Positions 9,242 through 18,082 of a DNA stretch of 64,000 nt are shown one piece after another. This stretch comes from Pseudooceanicola sp. HF7. Its GTDB lineage: Bacteria; Pseudomonadota; Alphaproteobacteria; Rhodobacterales; Rhodobacteraceae. Where the stretch lies: assembly GCF_011806405.1 (NCBI RefSeq), contig NZ_JAATOW010000005.1, forward strand, positions 113,267 to 177,266. Reading direction: 5' to 3'. The translations under genes and the position numbers were made by a program. Below the pieces are notes generated by a model that saw nothing but the letters and a program-made list of their open reading frames with translations, was not told the DNA's origin and made no database searches. Within the stretch, counting starts at the first letter, position 1. Each line of letters opens with the position of its first letter.

Positions 9242-10012
9242 ATGACCCCGCTCAAACGCGTGTTGCCGAAGGTGCTTGCAGGGGTGCTGGCCGCGCTCAG
9301 CGTCACGGCCCCGGCGCTTGCCCAATCCGAAACGGTCGAGGTGACAATCACTTACCGCGAACGAATGGCCCTGCCGCCGGACGCGGTGCTGGAAGTGAAA
9401 CTTCTGGATGTCTCTCGCATGGACGCCCCGTCGACCACCATCACGGAAGGCAGCTTTCCGATCTCGGGCGTGCCGGTCATGGTGCCCATCACCTATGACC
9501 CCGCAGAGATCGACGACCGGATGAGCTATTCCGTCTCGGCCCGGATCCTCTCTGGCGACAGCGTGATCTTCCGCTCGACCTCGGCCTATCCGGTGATCAC
9601 CCGCGGCGCGCCGGACACCGTTGAAATGGTGTTGGAACGCAGCGCGACCCCGGTCACCCCTGCGGCCCCGCCCCCCTTTGCCGGCATCGCCTGGGCCGCG
9701 ACCGAGATCACCGGGCGCGCCCTGGTCACCGATGACCCGCCCACCATGACCGTGGACGGAGAGGGCAACATCGCGATCTACGCGGGCTGCAACCGCTACG
9801 TCAGCAAGATCGCGACCGACGGGGACAGCCTGCGCTTTCTCGGCCCGCTTGCCGGGACGATGATGGCCTGCCCGGACGCGCGCATGAAGCTGGAATCCGA
9901 CACCATCGCGGCGCTGGATGACAGCGTCAGCTTCGTGCGCTACGGGAACAACCTGACCTTCTCGAACGAGGCGGGTATCGCCGTTCTGCGGTTCCAGGAA
10001 CGGCCCGAGTAA
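9242..10012 (+). CDS. YbaY-like/META domain fusion envelope protein
   Basis: A 256-residue exported protein. The signal peptide covers residues 1-27 (ending ALAQS). Residues about 28-130 resemble the YbaY/lipoprotein beta-sandwich domain (VEVTITYRERMALPPDAVLEVKLLDVS). After a proline-rich linker (VTPAAPPPFAG), residues about 145-256 form a META/HslJ domain (YAGCNRYVSKIATDGDSLRFLGPLAGTMMACPD). GAAGGAG lies before the ATG. Homologues of each half are linked to envelope stress, and HslJ to novobiocin resistance. The exact role is unknown. The strong terminator at 10044 follows. Confidence 0.78.
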   Translation: MTPLKRVLPKVLAGVLAALSVTAPALAQSETVEVTITYRERMALPPDAVLEVKLLDVSRMDAPSTTITEGSFPISGVPVMVPITYDPAEIDDRMSYSVSARILSGDSVIFRSTSAYPVITRGAPDTVEMVLERSATPVTPAAPPPFAGIAWAATEITGRALVTDDPPTMTVDGEGNIAIYAGCNRYVSKIATDGDSLRFLGPLAGTMMACPDARMKLESDTIAALDDSVSFVRYGNNLTFSNEAGIAVLRFQERPE

Positions 10013-10043
10013 GATCCGACGAAAAGCCCTGCATCAAGGCAAA

Positions 10044-10083
10044 AGAGACCCCGTACCAGGGCTGGTGCGGGGTCTCTTCCTTT
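10044..10083. terminator. Terminator between convergent genes
   Basis: A 16-bp stem (AGAGACCCCGTACCAG with CTGGTGCGGGGTCTCT, one wobble) followed by TCCTTTT. It lies between the YbaY-META gene and the minus-strand HdeD gene. Confidence 0.85.
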
Positions 10084-10096
10084 TCGTGAGGCGCTG

Positions 10097-10621
10097 TCAG
10101 GCCGGATCTTCGGTGCGCTTGCGGCGCAGCGCCAGGCTGATCATGAAGGCGCCTACTGACAGCAGTTCGATTGCCAGCACGATGCCCAGGGCATTAGCCA
10201 GGAAGCCCGGGAACCCGGTCAGGATGATCAGGCCCAGAACCGCCGAAACAGCGCCCGCGATGAGCACGGGCAGAAAGATCTGGTCCCGCTGAAGATGGCG
10301 CACCGACCAGACCTTGGCCGCGCCGGAGCCCAGCAGCAGGAGGCCCAGCAGCAGCCGGACAAGGCTGCCATCCCCGAAAGGTCCGAAGGTCAGGGTCAGA
10401 CCCATGAAGATCGCCAGCACCGCGAGGACGCCCGCGCCGGCGCGGGTCTGCAGGGAGGGCGACCTATAGGCCGAATAGGCCTGCAGGGCCCCCACGACCA
10501 GCAACGCCAGCCCCGTGATGGTGGCAGTGGTTGCGACGGCGGAGGCCGGGTTGAACAGGGCAAACAGCCCGCCAAGGACCGCGATGCCGCCGGTCCCCAT
10601 AAAGATCATCCAGTGTTTCAT
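10097..10621 (-). CDS. HdeD-family membrane protein (second of pair)
   Basis: A 174-residue inner-membrane protein with six predicted hydrophobic segments (e.g. GIAVLGGLFALFNP, LLLGLLLLGSGAAKV, IELLSVGAFMISLAL), the pattern of HdeD/DUF308 proteins. HdeD is linked to acid resistance in E. coli; the biochemical role is unknown. The start codon overlaps the stop of the upstream paralogue by 4 bases (ATGA), so the two are translationally coupled. Confidence 0.85.
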   Translation of the reverse strand: MKHWMIFMGTGGIAVLGGLFALFNPASAVATTATITGLALLVVGALQAYSAYRSPSLQTRAGAGVLAVLAIFMGLTLTFGPFGDGSLVRLLLGLLLLGSGAAKVWSVRHLQRDQIFLPVLIAGAVSAVLGLIILTGFPGFLANALGIVLAIELLSVGAFMISLALRRKRTEDPA

Positions 10622-11145
10622 GCGACAAGCTCCTCTTGGGATTTGCGGCCCAGCGAGATGGCGATCAGGCTGACCCCGTTAAAGAGCAGCTCGATCCCGA
10701 GGTAGATCCCCAGGACCGCCGTGGCCGAGGCCGGGAAGTTAGAAAAGATCATGAACGCCAGCAGGATGGAGACCGCGCCGGACAGGATCAGCAACCAACG
10801 GAACTGGGCGTATTCGGCCTTCATAGCCATGATGATCCGCATCACGCCGATGACCAGCAGGGTCACGGCGGCGGCGATGGTCAGCGACACGATCCCGATC
10901 AGCGGGTGGCCGACAAGGTTGTAGCCCATCCAGGTGATCACAAGGCCCAGCAGGATCGCCAGGATCCGCGATCCCCAGCCGTTGTCCCCGAAGGCAGAGA
11001 TGATCATCATCACCCCGACCACCATGAAGGTGCAGCCCGCCAGCAGGTTGGCTGTCAGCGAGGCCACGAAGGGATTGAACAGCGCCAAGAGCCCCCCGAT
11101 GACGGAAAAGATCCCGGCCAGCAGCCAGAGAAACCAGTATTTCAT
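10618..11145 (-). CDS. HdeD-family membrane protein (first of pair)
   Basis: A 175-residue six-segment membrane protein. Its N-terminus (MKYWFLWLLAGIFSVIGGLLALFNP) aligns with that of the downstream paralogue (MKHWMIFMGTGGIAVLGGLFALFNP), which fixes the start at 11145 rather than an upstream in-frame ATG. Only a weak G-rich ribosome site precedes it. The tandem duplication suggests the two may form a hetero-oligomer; this is inference. Confidence 0.83.
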   Translation of the reverse strand: MKYWFLWLLAGIFSVIGGLLALFNPFVASLTANLLAGCTFMVVGVMMIISAFGDNGWGSRILAILLGLVITWMGYNLVGHPLIGIVSLTIAAAVTLLVIGVMRIIMAMKAEYAQFRWLLILSGAVSILLAFMIFSNFPASATAVLGIYLGIELLFNGVSLIAISLGRKSQEELVA

Positions 11146-11189
11146 GTCATTTACCCCCGTTTCGCTCCGGGCCGCCCTCTGGTCGACCT

Positions 11190-12737
11190 TCAGAGCATCC
11201 ATTCCACCGGGAACACCCCGATGACCACGATCGCGATTTGCTGGAACCAGGTGGCGCCAGGCTCTTCCTGGTAGATCTTCATCTCTCCCTCCGGGTTCTG
11301 TTCGATCCAGGCCATCTTACCCTCGACCGTCAGGACGGGCTGGTAGCTGACCCCGGGAACGCCCCGGTCAAAGGCCCGGCTGATGCGCTTGGCCATGGCC
11401 GGGCTGTCGATCAGGTAGCCCATTTCGCAGTTCAGCTGGGCCGAGCGCGGATCAAAGTTGAACGACCCGATGAACAGACGCTCGTCATCCATGGCAAAGG
11501 TCTTGGCATGCAGGCTGGCCCCCGAGAGGCCAAAGGGCCTGAGCTGCTTGGCCGGTACCGCGGGCAGGCCACCGCGCAATTTCAGCTCGAACAAGTCGAC
11601 CCCGGCTTCCAGCAGCGCCCGGCGATACTTGGAATAGCCCGAATGCACCATCAGGACATCGGTCGTGTTCAGGGCATTGGTCAAGATATTGACCTGCTTG
11701 CCGCCCATGGCCAGATCGCCGAAAACCTCGACCCCCAGCTTGCCAGGCACGAAATAGGCCGAGACCAGATCCAGCCGTGATGTCGTCTGACGCAGGATCT
11801 CGGCCAGTTTGACCACCGTCAATTGATCGGGGCGGGCGGTGCCCAGGCCCTTGACCGGATCATCCGCGATCAGCTGCACATCGGTCCATTCCAGCCGCGC
11901 CGTCTCAGGCCGGAAGCGCTCCATCGTGGCGATGCTTTCGCCAAAGAAGTCTTTGGCATCCTGGCCCTGCACGATCTCTTCAACGCGTGCCTGGAACCCG
12001 GGCAGATCGCCGTTTCCGTCGATCACCTTTTCCACGCCATAGACCGACTGGCTGTTCCAATAGGCGTCAAATACCTCTTCGGTTTCGCGCACCACCTTGC
12101 CGGTCGCCAGCACGTCCAGGTCGACATAGAAGCTGTCCTGCCCAACCTTGAAGTATTCGTCCCCCACGTTGCGCCCGCCTATGATCGCGGCGACGCCGTC
12201 GACCACGAAGGACTTGTTGTGCATCCGCCGGTTCATGCGGAAGAAATCAAGGGTATAGCCCATCAGCTTGGGCGAGCGCACGGTCGAGGGGTTGAAGAGC
12301 CGGATATCGAAGTTCTCATGGCTGTTCATCGCGGCCATGTAGGCATCCATGCCCGGCACGCCATTGTCATCCAGCAGCAGGCGCACCTTCGCCCCGCGCT
12401 CGGCCGCGCGGTAAAGCGCATCCATCAGCAGGATGCCGGAGGTGTCGTCGGACCAGATGTAATACTGCGAGTCGATGGAGCGTTCGGCGGCCTCTGCCAG
12501 CGCGATCCGCGCGGCCAGCGCATCCGGGCCGGCCTCCAGGGACATGACGCCGGTCTTGCCCGGATGATCCGCCCCGATCCGCTTGGCAAAGGCCCCCAGG
12601 TAAGTGCTGTCATCGACGGGCAGGGCCAGGCTCTCGGCCCGGTCGGAGATATCAGGAAGGGGGTAAAGCAGGCGCCCGCCAAGGATGAAGACAGCCAGCA
12701 GGACGGTCAGGACCAGCAGCGCACGCAGGACTTTCAT
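11190..12737 (-). CDS. Phospholipase D-like (cardiolipin synthase-type) protein
   Basis: A 515-residue protein with an N-terminal membrane anchor (VLRALLVLTVLLAVFILGG) and two HKD motifs. The first is HNKSFVVDG...GGRNVGDEYF near residue 200; the second is HAKTFAMDD...GSFNFDPRS near residue 415. These two half-sites form the PLD active site, which acts through a phosphohistidine intermediate. The family includes cardiolipin synthase C and phosphatidyltransferases. The start at 12737 gives the membrane helix directly; GGAGG lies 14 bases upstream, which is far. An in-frame ATG 38 codons upstream is less likely. It lies 44 bases upstream of the HdeD pair on the same strand, so one envelope operon is possible. 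Confidence 0.83.
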   Translation of the reverse strand: MKVLRALLVLTVLLAVFILGGRLLYPLPDISDRAESLALPVDDSTYLGAFAKRIGADHPGKTGVMSLEAGPDALAARIALAEAAERSIDSQYYIWSDDTSGILLMDALYRAAERGAKVRLLLDDNGVPGMDAYMAAMNSHENFDIRLFNPSTVRSPKLMGYTLDFFRMNRRMHNKSFVVDGVAAIIGGRNVGDEYFKVGQDSFYVDLDVLATGKVVRETEEVFDAYWNSQSVYGVEKVIDGNGDLPGFQARVEEIVQGQDAKDFFGESIATMERFRPETARLEWTDVQLIADDPVKGLGTARPDQLTVVKLAEILRQTTSRLDLVSAYFVPGKLGVEVFGDLAMGGKQVNILTNALNTTDVLMVHSGYSKYRRALLEAGVDLFELKLRGGLPAVPAKQLRPFGLSGASLHAKTFAMDDERLFIGSFNFDPRSAQLNCEMGYLIDSPAMAKRISRAFDRGVPGVSYQPVLTVEGKMAWIEQNPEGEMKIYQEEPGATWFQQIAIVVIGVFPVEWML

Positions 12738-13046
12738 GATCAAGGGTGCGCCCTCCGTCGCTTTGGCCCACAAGCGGGAAAGGGCAGGGCGGATCGCAAA
12801 GGCATCGGTGCTGTTCCCGTTCTGGAAGACCCCGTCGGGACAACGATCCACTGCGGCAGGAAGCCTGTCTTACCCGGCCCCGGTTTGTTGCTCGATGATC
12901 GCTCCCGGTTGCAGAAAGAATGCCCACCACATGGCCACGTTGCAATTAATTATTCTTAATCAACCTTGAATATTCGGGACTTGCGCCGGAAATGCCAGCC
13001 CGGCGCCTTCCCCGCGGGGAAGATGACTATACGCACCGGATACCAA
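12738..13046. other. Intergenic region upstream of PLD-like gene
   Basis: About 310 bases without a supportable gene. An AT-rich patch (12945-12975, containing TTAATTATTCTTAATC) stands out from the GC-rich background and may belong to the minus-strand promoter of the PLD-like gene. Confidence 0.5.
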
Positions 13047-13077
13047 GTAAAAAGGCCCGGAGTTGTCGCTCCGGGCC
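13047..13077 (-). terminator. Terminator of aglR-glucosidase operon
   Basis: On the minus strand GGCCCGGAG pairs with CTCCGGGCC over a 6-base loop, followed by TTTTTAC, directly after the beta-glucosidase stop. Confidence 0.88.
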
Positions 13078-13085
13078 GGTTTCGA

Positions 13086-14405
13086 TCAGCTCAGCGCCTC
13101 TTTCAGCGCGTGGTAAGAGGCCTTGGGCGTTCGCACCATCGTGTCGAAATCGACGTGGATCAAGCCGAAGCGCTTCTCATAGCCAAGCGCCCATTCGTAG
13201 TTGTCCAGCAGCGACCATAGGAAGTAGCCCTTGACCGGCGCGCCCTCGGCAATGGCGCGCTTCACGGCCGCCAGGTGGGCCTCGATATAGGCCGTGCGCT
13301 CTGGGTCCTCGATCTTGCCATCGCTCAGCACATCGGCGTTCGCCATCCCGTTTTCCGTCACATACAGCGGCAGGACCCCGGTGTATTCCTGCGCCGTGCG
13401 GGTCAGGAACTTGTAAAGCCCCTCCGGGTAGATCTCCCAGCCCATCTGGGTCTTGGGCAGGGGGCCTTCGGCCTCTTCATGAGAGGGCCAGGGATCACTG
13501 TTCGGCTTCATCAGCTTGCGGGTATAATAATTGATGCCACACCAGTCGACCGGGCTGGCGATCACGTCGAAATCATCCTGCCAGTTGGCCGGCATATGTG
13601 GGCCAAGCCCCTCCATCACGTTTGCGGGGTATTCCTTCTTGAAGACGCCACCCAGGAAAAACCGGTTGTAATAGCCGTCGTAGAGATCGGCGGTGGCGCG
13701 GGCCTCTGGGCTGGCGTCAGCCGGATCGGCCCATTCCATGTTGAAGACACCGCCCAGGTTGTCCATGCCAAGGCCGCGCATCGCCTGGATCGCGCTGCCA
13801 TGGGCCAGAAGCACGTGGTGCATGGCGCGGGCCGTGGCACGGATATCGCGCAGGCCGGGGGCGTGATGGCCAAGGAAGTGGCTCAACCAGCCGACGCACC
13901 AGGGTTCGTTGATCGGCGCGACAGAATGCATCCGATCCCCGATGCGGCCCATGATGACCTCCGTGAAATCGGCGAACCAGCCGGCGATATCCCGGTTGCG
14001 CCAGCCGCCCAGGTCCGCCAGCGCGGAGGGAAGTTCCCAATGGTAGAGCGTCGCGCAAGGCTTGATCCCGCGTTCCAGCATCGCGTCGGTGAGCCGGTCA
14101 TAGAAATCGAGGCCTTCGGGGTTCGGCGTGCCGCGCCCCTCTGGCAGAACCCGCGCCCAGGAGGTCGAGAACCGGTAGCAATCGAAGCCCGCGGCAGCGA
14201 CCAGGTCCAGGTCTTCCTCGTAGCGGTGGAAGTGGTCGCAGCCCCGATCGCCATTCTCGGCGCGGACCACGTTGCCGGGGGTTGCGGCGAAACTGTCCCA
14301 ATGGGTCGGGCCGGCGCCCCCGAAGGCATGGCCTTCGATCTGGTAGGCAGAGGTCGCAGTTCCGAAGAGGAAGTCCTGCGGGAAATCCTTGCGGGTGAAA
14401 TTCAT
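13086..14405 (-). CDS. Family GH1 beta-glucosidase
   Basis: A 439-residue retaining glycosidase of cytoplasmic type (no signal peptide). The N-terminal FLFGTATSAYQIEG is the GH1 signature. The acid/base glutamate is in APINEPWC near residue 165, and the nucleophile is in YVTENGMA near residue 345. The C-terminal NYEWALGYEKRFGLIHVDF is the glucose-binding loop. It begins 3 bases after the aglR stop, so it is co-transcribed with the repressor and divergent from the agl transport operon. It widens the substrate range of the locus to beta-glucosides. Confidence 0.93.
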   Translation of the reverse strand: MNFTRKDFPQDFLFGTATSAYQIEGHAFGGAGPTHWDSFAATPGNVVRAENGDRGCDHFHRYEEDLDLVAAAGFDCYRFSTSWARVLPEGRGTPNPEGLDFYDRLTDAMLERGIKPCATLYHWELPSALADLGGWRNRDIAGWFADFTEVIMGRIGDRMHSVAPINEPWCVGWLSHFLGHHAPGLRDIRATARAMHHVLLAHGSAIQAMRGLGMDNLGGVFNMEWADPADASPEARATADLYDGYYNRFFLGGVFKKEYPANVMEGLGPHMPANWQDDFDVIASPVDWCGINYYTRKLMKPNSDPWPSHEEAEGPLPKTQMGWEIYPEGLYKFLTRTAQEYTGVLPLYVTENGMANADVLSDGKIEDPERTAYIEAHLAAVKRAIAEGAPVKGYFLWSLLDNYEWALGYEKRFGLIHVDFDTMVRTPKASYHALKEALS

Positions 14406-14408
14406 GGG

Positions 14409-15446
14409 TCAGGTCCTTTTCGGGGCAGGTCCGGTGGAGCTTCCGACAACCAGCTCCGCTTCAAGCATCTTCTGGATCGGCACCACGGAGGGGTCCTTGA
14501 TCAGCTGCACCAGGCTTTCGGCCAGCAGCTCTCCTGCCTGGCGGACAGAGGAGCGCGTGGCGGTGAAGATCGGCATGTCCGAGCCGTTCTTGAGATACGA
14601 CAGGTCATCGTCATGGGTGATGACAGAGACATCGGGCCCCATGCGCAAGCCCGCCTCCTGGATCGCGCGGCGCACGCCGAGCGCCGCGATCATGGAGGCG
14701 CAGAGGAAGGCGGTGGGCGGGTCTTCGGAGGCCAGCAGGGAAACGGCCAGGCGGTGGCCGTATTCCTCTGTCATTTCCTCGCTGTGCATCAGCGCGGGAT
14801 CAGTGGGGATGGCGCTGTCCGCATGGGCATCCAGGTAGCCTTGCCGGCGGCGGAAGGCGAAATCCATGTGATCAAGGCCGTTCAACAGGGCGATGCGCCG
14901 GTGGCCGAGGTCAATCAGGAACTGCGTCGCGCGCTCAAAGGACCGGCGGTTGTTCACGTCGACCCAGTTGTAGGGTTCGGAAACGCCGGATGAGCGGCCA
15001 TGAACGATGAAGGGCAGGCCGATCTCGTTCAGCAGCGGGATGCGCGTGTCAGAGATCGCGGGCCCCTGCAGGATCACCCCGTCGACCACTCGGCGGGCGT
15101 TGAACTCTCGGTAGATCCGGCTCTCGTCGATGTCCGGCACACGGGTGAAAACCATGTCGTAGCCATGTTCCGACAGCGCCTGCGAAGCCCCGGCGACGAA
15201 ATCCCCGAAAACCGGGTTCACCATTTCATGCTTGAGCGTGGTGGGAATGACCTGACCGATCATCATCGTACGGCCCGTGGCCAGCCCCTTGGCACGGCTG
15301 TTGGGGGTGTAACTGTAGCGCTGCGCAGCCTCCATCACCCGCTGCCGCGTGGCCTCGCTCACTTCCGGGTAGCCGTTCAGGGCCCGGCTGACGGTGGTCT
15401 GCGACAACCCCAGGGCCTCCGCCAGGGATTTGAGGTTCATTGCCAT
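14409..15446 (-). CDS. aglR: LacI-family repressor of the agl locus
   Basis: A 345-residue regulator. The helix-turn-helix is at residues 5-25 (LKSLAEALGLSQTTVSRALNG), followed by the hinge helix (NSRAKGLATGRT) and a periplasmic-binding-protein-like effector domain. It lies divergent from the alpha-glucoside operon, as aglR does in Sinorhizobium. An in-frame stop (TGA) sits directly before the first ATG, so the start is this ATG or one two codons on. A palindromic operator lies 3 bases upstream of the ATG, where a ribosome site would be, which suggests autoregulation. The inducer is likely an alpha-glucoside such as sucrose, trehalose or maltose; this is inference from the locus. Confidence 0.88.
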   Translation of the reverse strand: MAMNLKSLAEALGLSQTTVSRALNGYPEVSEATRQRVMEAAQRYSYTPNSRAKGLATGRTMMIGQVIPTTLKHEMVNPVFGDFVAGASQALSEHGYDMVFTRVPDIDESRIYREFNARRVVDGVILQGPAISDTRIPLLNEIGLPFIVHGRSSGVSEPYNWVDVNNRRSFERATQFLIDLGHRRIALLNGLDHMDFAFRRRQGYLDAHADSAIPTDPALMHSEEMTEEYGHRLAVSLLASEDPPTAFLCASMIAALGVRRAIQEAGLRMGPDVSVITHDDDLSYLKNGSDMPIFTATRSSVRQAGELLAESLVQLIKDPSVVPIQKMLEAELVVGSSTGPAPKRT

Positions 15447-15448
15447 TC

Positions 15449-15458
15449 AAAGCGCTTT
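15449..15458. promoter_or_regulatory. LacI-type operator next to aglR
   Basis: The palindrome AAAGCGCTTT, within TTCAAAGCGCTTTCAA, touches the start of aglR. It matches the operator before aglE and is the kind of CG-centred site bound by LacI proteins. Confidence 0.75.
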
Positions 15459-15573
15459 CAATTCGTCGTTCGATCCATATGTGTCGGCAAAGACATGACA
15501 GGTCAATGCCCTTGTTCTCAACCGCCGGGATACGGCTCTTAGCCCTGCAATAGATGGAATTTGATGCCAGTGG

Positions 15574-15603
15574 TTGACAGGTGAGGACACAAGGCGCTCT
15601 AAC
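15574..15603 (+). promoter_or_regulatory. Putative aglE promoter
   Basis: TTGACA and TCTAAC are separated by 18 bases. The expected start near 15610 falls directly before the operator at 15613, which fits repression by AglR. Confidence 0.55.
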
Positions 15604-15612
15604 ATTCTTCAC

Positions 15613-15626
15613 TCAAAGCGCTTTGA
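15613..15626. promoter_or_regulatory. LacI-type operator before aglE
   Basis: A perfect 14-base palindrome, TCAAAGCGCTTTGA, lies 62 bases upstream of the aglE start. It shares the 10-base core with the site beside aglR. Confidence 0.82.
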
Positions 15627-15687
15627 AATTCGATTCGCGCTGGATGATGAAAACGCCGGCTAGGCGGATCTGTGGGAGGATTTGGAA

Positions 15688-16956
15688 ATGCGAAATTCAC
15701 TGTTGATGAGCGCCGCCATGGTGGCGCTGACGGCCGGCGGGGCGCAGGCCGAGCTGGTCACCGTCTTCGGCCCCTGGCTGGGCCCGGACCAGGAAGACGT
15801 TGAAGCCGTGCTGGACGGTTTCGCCGCGGCCAGCGGCTACGAGGTCTCCTATGTCGGCTCCGACAGCTTCGAACAGCAGATCGTGATCGACGCAGAGGCA
15901 GGATCGGCCCCGAACATCGCAATCTTCCCGCAGCCTGGCCTGGCCGCGGACATGGCCAGCAACGGCTTCCTGACGCCGATGCCCGACGGCACCGGGGAGT
16001 GGCTCAAGGAACATTACGCAGCTGGCGAGTCCTGGGTCGACCTGGCGACCTTCCCTGGTCCGGACGGCTCTGACGGGCTTTACGGCTTCTTCTACAAGGT
16101 CGATGTGAAATCCCTGGTCTGGTACGTGCCCGAGAACTTCGAGGACGCCGGCTACGATGTGCCCCAGACCATGGAAGAGCTGAAAGCGCTGACCCAGCAG
16201 ATCGCCGACGAGGGCGAGACCCCCTGGTGCATCGGCCTGGGATCCGGCGGCGCGACCGGCTGGCCGGCGACCGACTGGGTCGAGGACATGATGCTGCGCA
16301 CCCAGCCACCCGAAGTCTACGACGCATGGGTTTCCAACGAGACCAAGTTCAACGATCCTGCCGTGGTCGAGGCGATCGAGGAGTTCGGCTGGTTCGCCAC
16401 CAATGACGACTACGTCTCTGGTGGGGCATCTGCCGTGGCATCCACCGACTTCCGCGACAGCCCCAAGGGGCTCTTTGCCTCTCCGCCGCAGTGCTACATG
16501 CACAAGCAGGCGTCCTTCATTCCCAGCTTCTTCCCGGAAGGGTCGGTGATCGGCGAAGATTCCGATTTCTTCTACTTCCCGGCCTATGAAGAAGCCGACC
16601 TGGGCCAGCCCGTGCTTGGGGCAGGGACGCTCTGGGGGATCACCAACGACAGCGAAGGCGCGCAGGCCCTGATCGAATACCTCAAGACACCCGAGGCACA
16701 TGAGATCTGGATGGCCCGGACCGGCTTCCTGACACCCTTTAAGGATGTCGATACCTCCGTCTTCTCCGATCCGACGCTGAAGAAGATGAACGACATCCTG
16801 CTGAACGCCACCACCTTCCGTTTCGACGCATCGGACCTGATGCCCGGCGCTGTCGGCGCAGGGGCCTTCTGGACCGGCATGGTGGATTACACTGGCGGCA
16901 AACCCGCTCAGGAAGTTGCTGACGACATCCAGTCCGCCTGGGATACGATCCAGTAA
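15688..16956 (+). CDS. aglE: Alpha-glucoside ABC transporter, substrate-binding protein
   Basis: A 422-residue periplasmic binding protein with a signal peptide (MRNSLLMSAAMVALTAGGAQA). The mature protein has the family 1 solute-binding fold (LVTVFGPWLGPDQEDVEAVLDGF). GGGAGGA lies 7 bases before the ATG at 15688; an in-frame TTG two codons earlier is too close to that site. Gene order aglE-F-G-A-K matches the Sinorhizobium alpha-glucoside system. A strong hairpin separates it from aglF, which may favour higher expression of the binding protein. Confidence 0.9.
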   Translation: MRNSLLMSAAMVALTAGGAQAELVTVFGPWLGPDQEDVEAVLDGFAAASGYEVSYVGSDSFEQQIVIDAEAGSAPNIAIFPQPGLAADMASNGFLTPMPDGTGEWLKEHYAAGESWVDLATFPGPDGSDGLYGFFYKVDVKSLVWYVPENFEDAGYDVPQTMEELKALTQQIADEGETPWCIGLGSGGATGWPATDWVEDMMLRTQPPEVYDAWVSNETKFNDPAVVEAIEEFGWFATNDDYVSGGASAVASTDFRDSPKGLFASPPQCYMHKQASFIPSFFPEGSVIGEDSDFFYFPAYEEADLGQPVLGAGTLWGITNDSEGAQALIEYLKTPEAHEIWMARTGFLTPFKDVDTSVFSDPTLKKMNDILLNATTFRFDASDLMPGAVGAGAFWTGMVDYTGGKPAQEVADDIQSAWDTIQ

Positions 16957-16999
16957 TCGGGATCCGAATTCCCTGATTCGTCATCGAAACAACTGAGCC

Positions 17000-17036
17000 A
17001 AGGCGGGCAATCCGATCCTCCCGGATTGCCCGCCTT
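17000..17036 (+). promoter_or_regulatory. Intercistronic hairpin aglE-aglF
   Basis: A 15-bp perfect stem (AAGGCGGGCAATCCG / CGGATTGCCCGCCTT, 7-base loop) with only TTT after it. It is too weak in T to stop all transcription, so it likely acts as a partial terminator or 3'-end stabiliser for aglE mRNA. Confidence 0.72.
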
Positions 17037-17062
17037 TCAAGACCGACGGGAGCACCGACAAA

Positions 17063-18070
17063 ATGAACCCAGTCTTTCAGGGGATCATCACCATCGTGGT
17101 TGGGGTGACGGGCTGCATTGCCTATTTCTACCTCTCCAACCTGATCCTGGACCGGGTGCTGTTCCCGGCCCGCGGACCACATGCGGGGCGCAACATCAAC
17201 CGGGCCAACCTCTGGCGGCCCTGGTTGTTCATGTTTCCGGCCATCTTTGCCCTCAGCCTCTACCTGGCCTATCCCGTCTTCGAGACGCTGCGCCTGTCGC
17301 TGACACAGCGCGTGCCCGGCGGTGGCTATGAGTGGGTGGGGCTGAGCAATTACATCCGGATGGGCCAGGACGCGAAGTTCTGGGAAGCCATCATCAACAA
17401 CATGCTCTGGCTGCTGATCGTGCCGGCGGCCTCGACCGCCTTCGGTCTGATCGCGGCCCAGCTGACCGACCGCATCAGGTGGGGCGGGCTGGCCAAGTCA
17501 CTGATTTTCATGCCCATGGCGATCTCTTTCGTCGGGGCGGCGGTGATCTGGAAACTGGTCTATGACGCGCGCCCGATCGAGCTTGAGCAGATCGGCATCC
17601 TCAACGCTGTCTACTTGGGTCTTGGCGGGGCAGAGCCTCAGACCTGGCTGACCATTCCCTTCTGGAACAACATCTTCCTGATGATCGTGCTGATCTGGAT
17701 CCAGACCGGCTTTGCCATGGTGATCCTGTCCGCGGCCCTGCGCGGCATCCCAGAGGAAACCGTGGAAGCGGCCATCGTCGACGGTGCCAACGGCTGGCAG
17801 ATCTTCTTCAAGATCCAGGTCCCGCAGATCCGCTCCACCATCCTTGTGGTCTGGACCACGATCACCATCATCGTGCTCAAGATCTTTGATATCGTCTTTG
17901 CCATGACCAACGGCCAATGGGGCACGCAGGTTCTGGCCAATTACATGTACGACAAGCTTTTCGTGGCCCGCGACTGGGGGATGGGATCGGCTTCGGCCAT
18001 GGTCATCATGCTGCTGGTGCTGCCGATCCTTGTCTGGAACGTGCGCAACGCGCGCCGCGAAATGCGCTGA
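17063..18070 (+). CDS. aglF: Alpha-glucoside ABC transporter permease AglF
   Basis: A 335-residue MalF-type inner-membrane permease. Several membrane segments are visible, including an N-terminal one (GIITIVVGVTGCIAYFYLSNLIL). The cytoplasmic EAA loop that docks to the ATPase is EAAIVDGANGWQIFFKIQVPQI near residue 235. It pairs with AglG, 12 bases downstream, to form the channel for substrate delivered by AglE. Confidence 0.9.
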   Translation: MNPVFQGIITIVVGVTGCIAYFYLSNLILDRVLFPARGPHAGRNINRANLWRPWLFMFPAIFALSLYLAYPVFETLRLSLTQRVPGGGYEWVGLSNYIRMGQDAKFWEAIINNMLWLLIVPAASTAFGLIAAQLTDRIRWGGLAKSLIFMPMAISFVGAAVIWKLVYDARPIELEQIGILNAVYLGLGGAEPQTWLTIPFWNNIFLMIVLIWIQTGFAMVILSAALRGIPEETVEAAIVDGANGWQIFFKIQVPQIRSTILVVWTTITIIVLKIFDIVFAMTNGQWGTQVLANYMYDKLFVARDWGMGSASAMVIMLLVLPILVWNVRNARREMR

Positions 18071-18082
18071 GGAGACTGGCCA

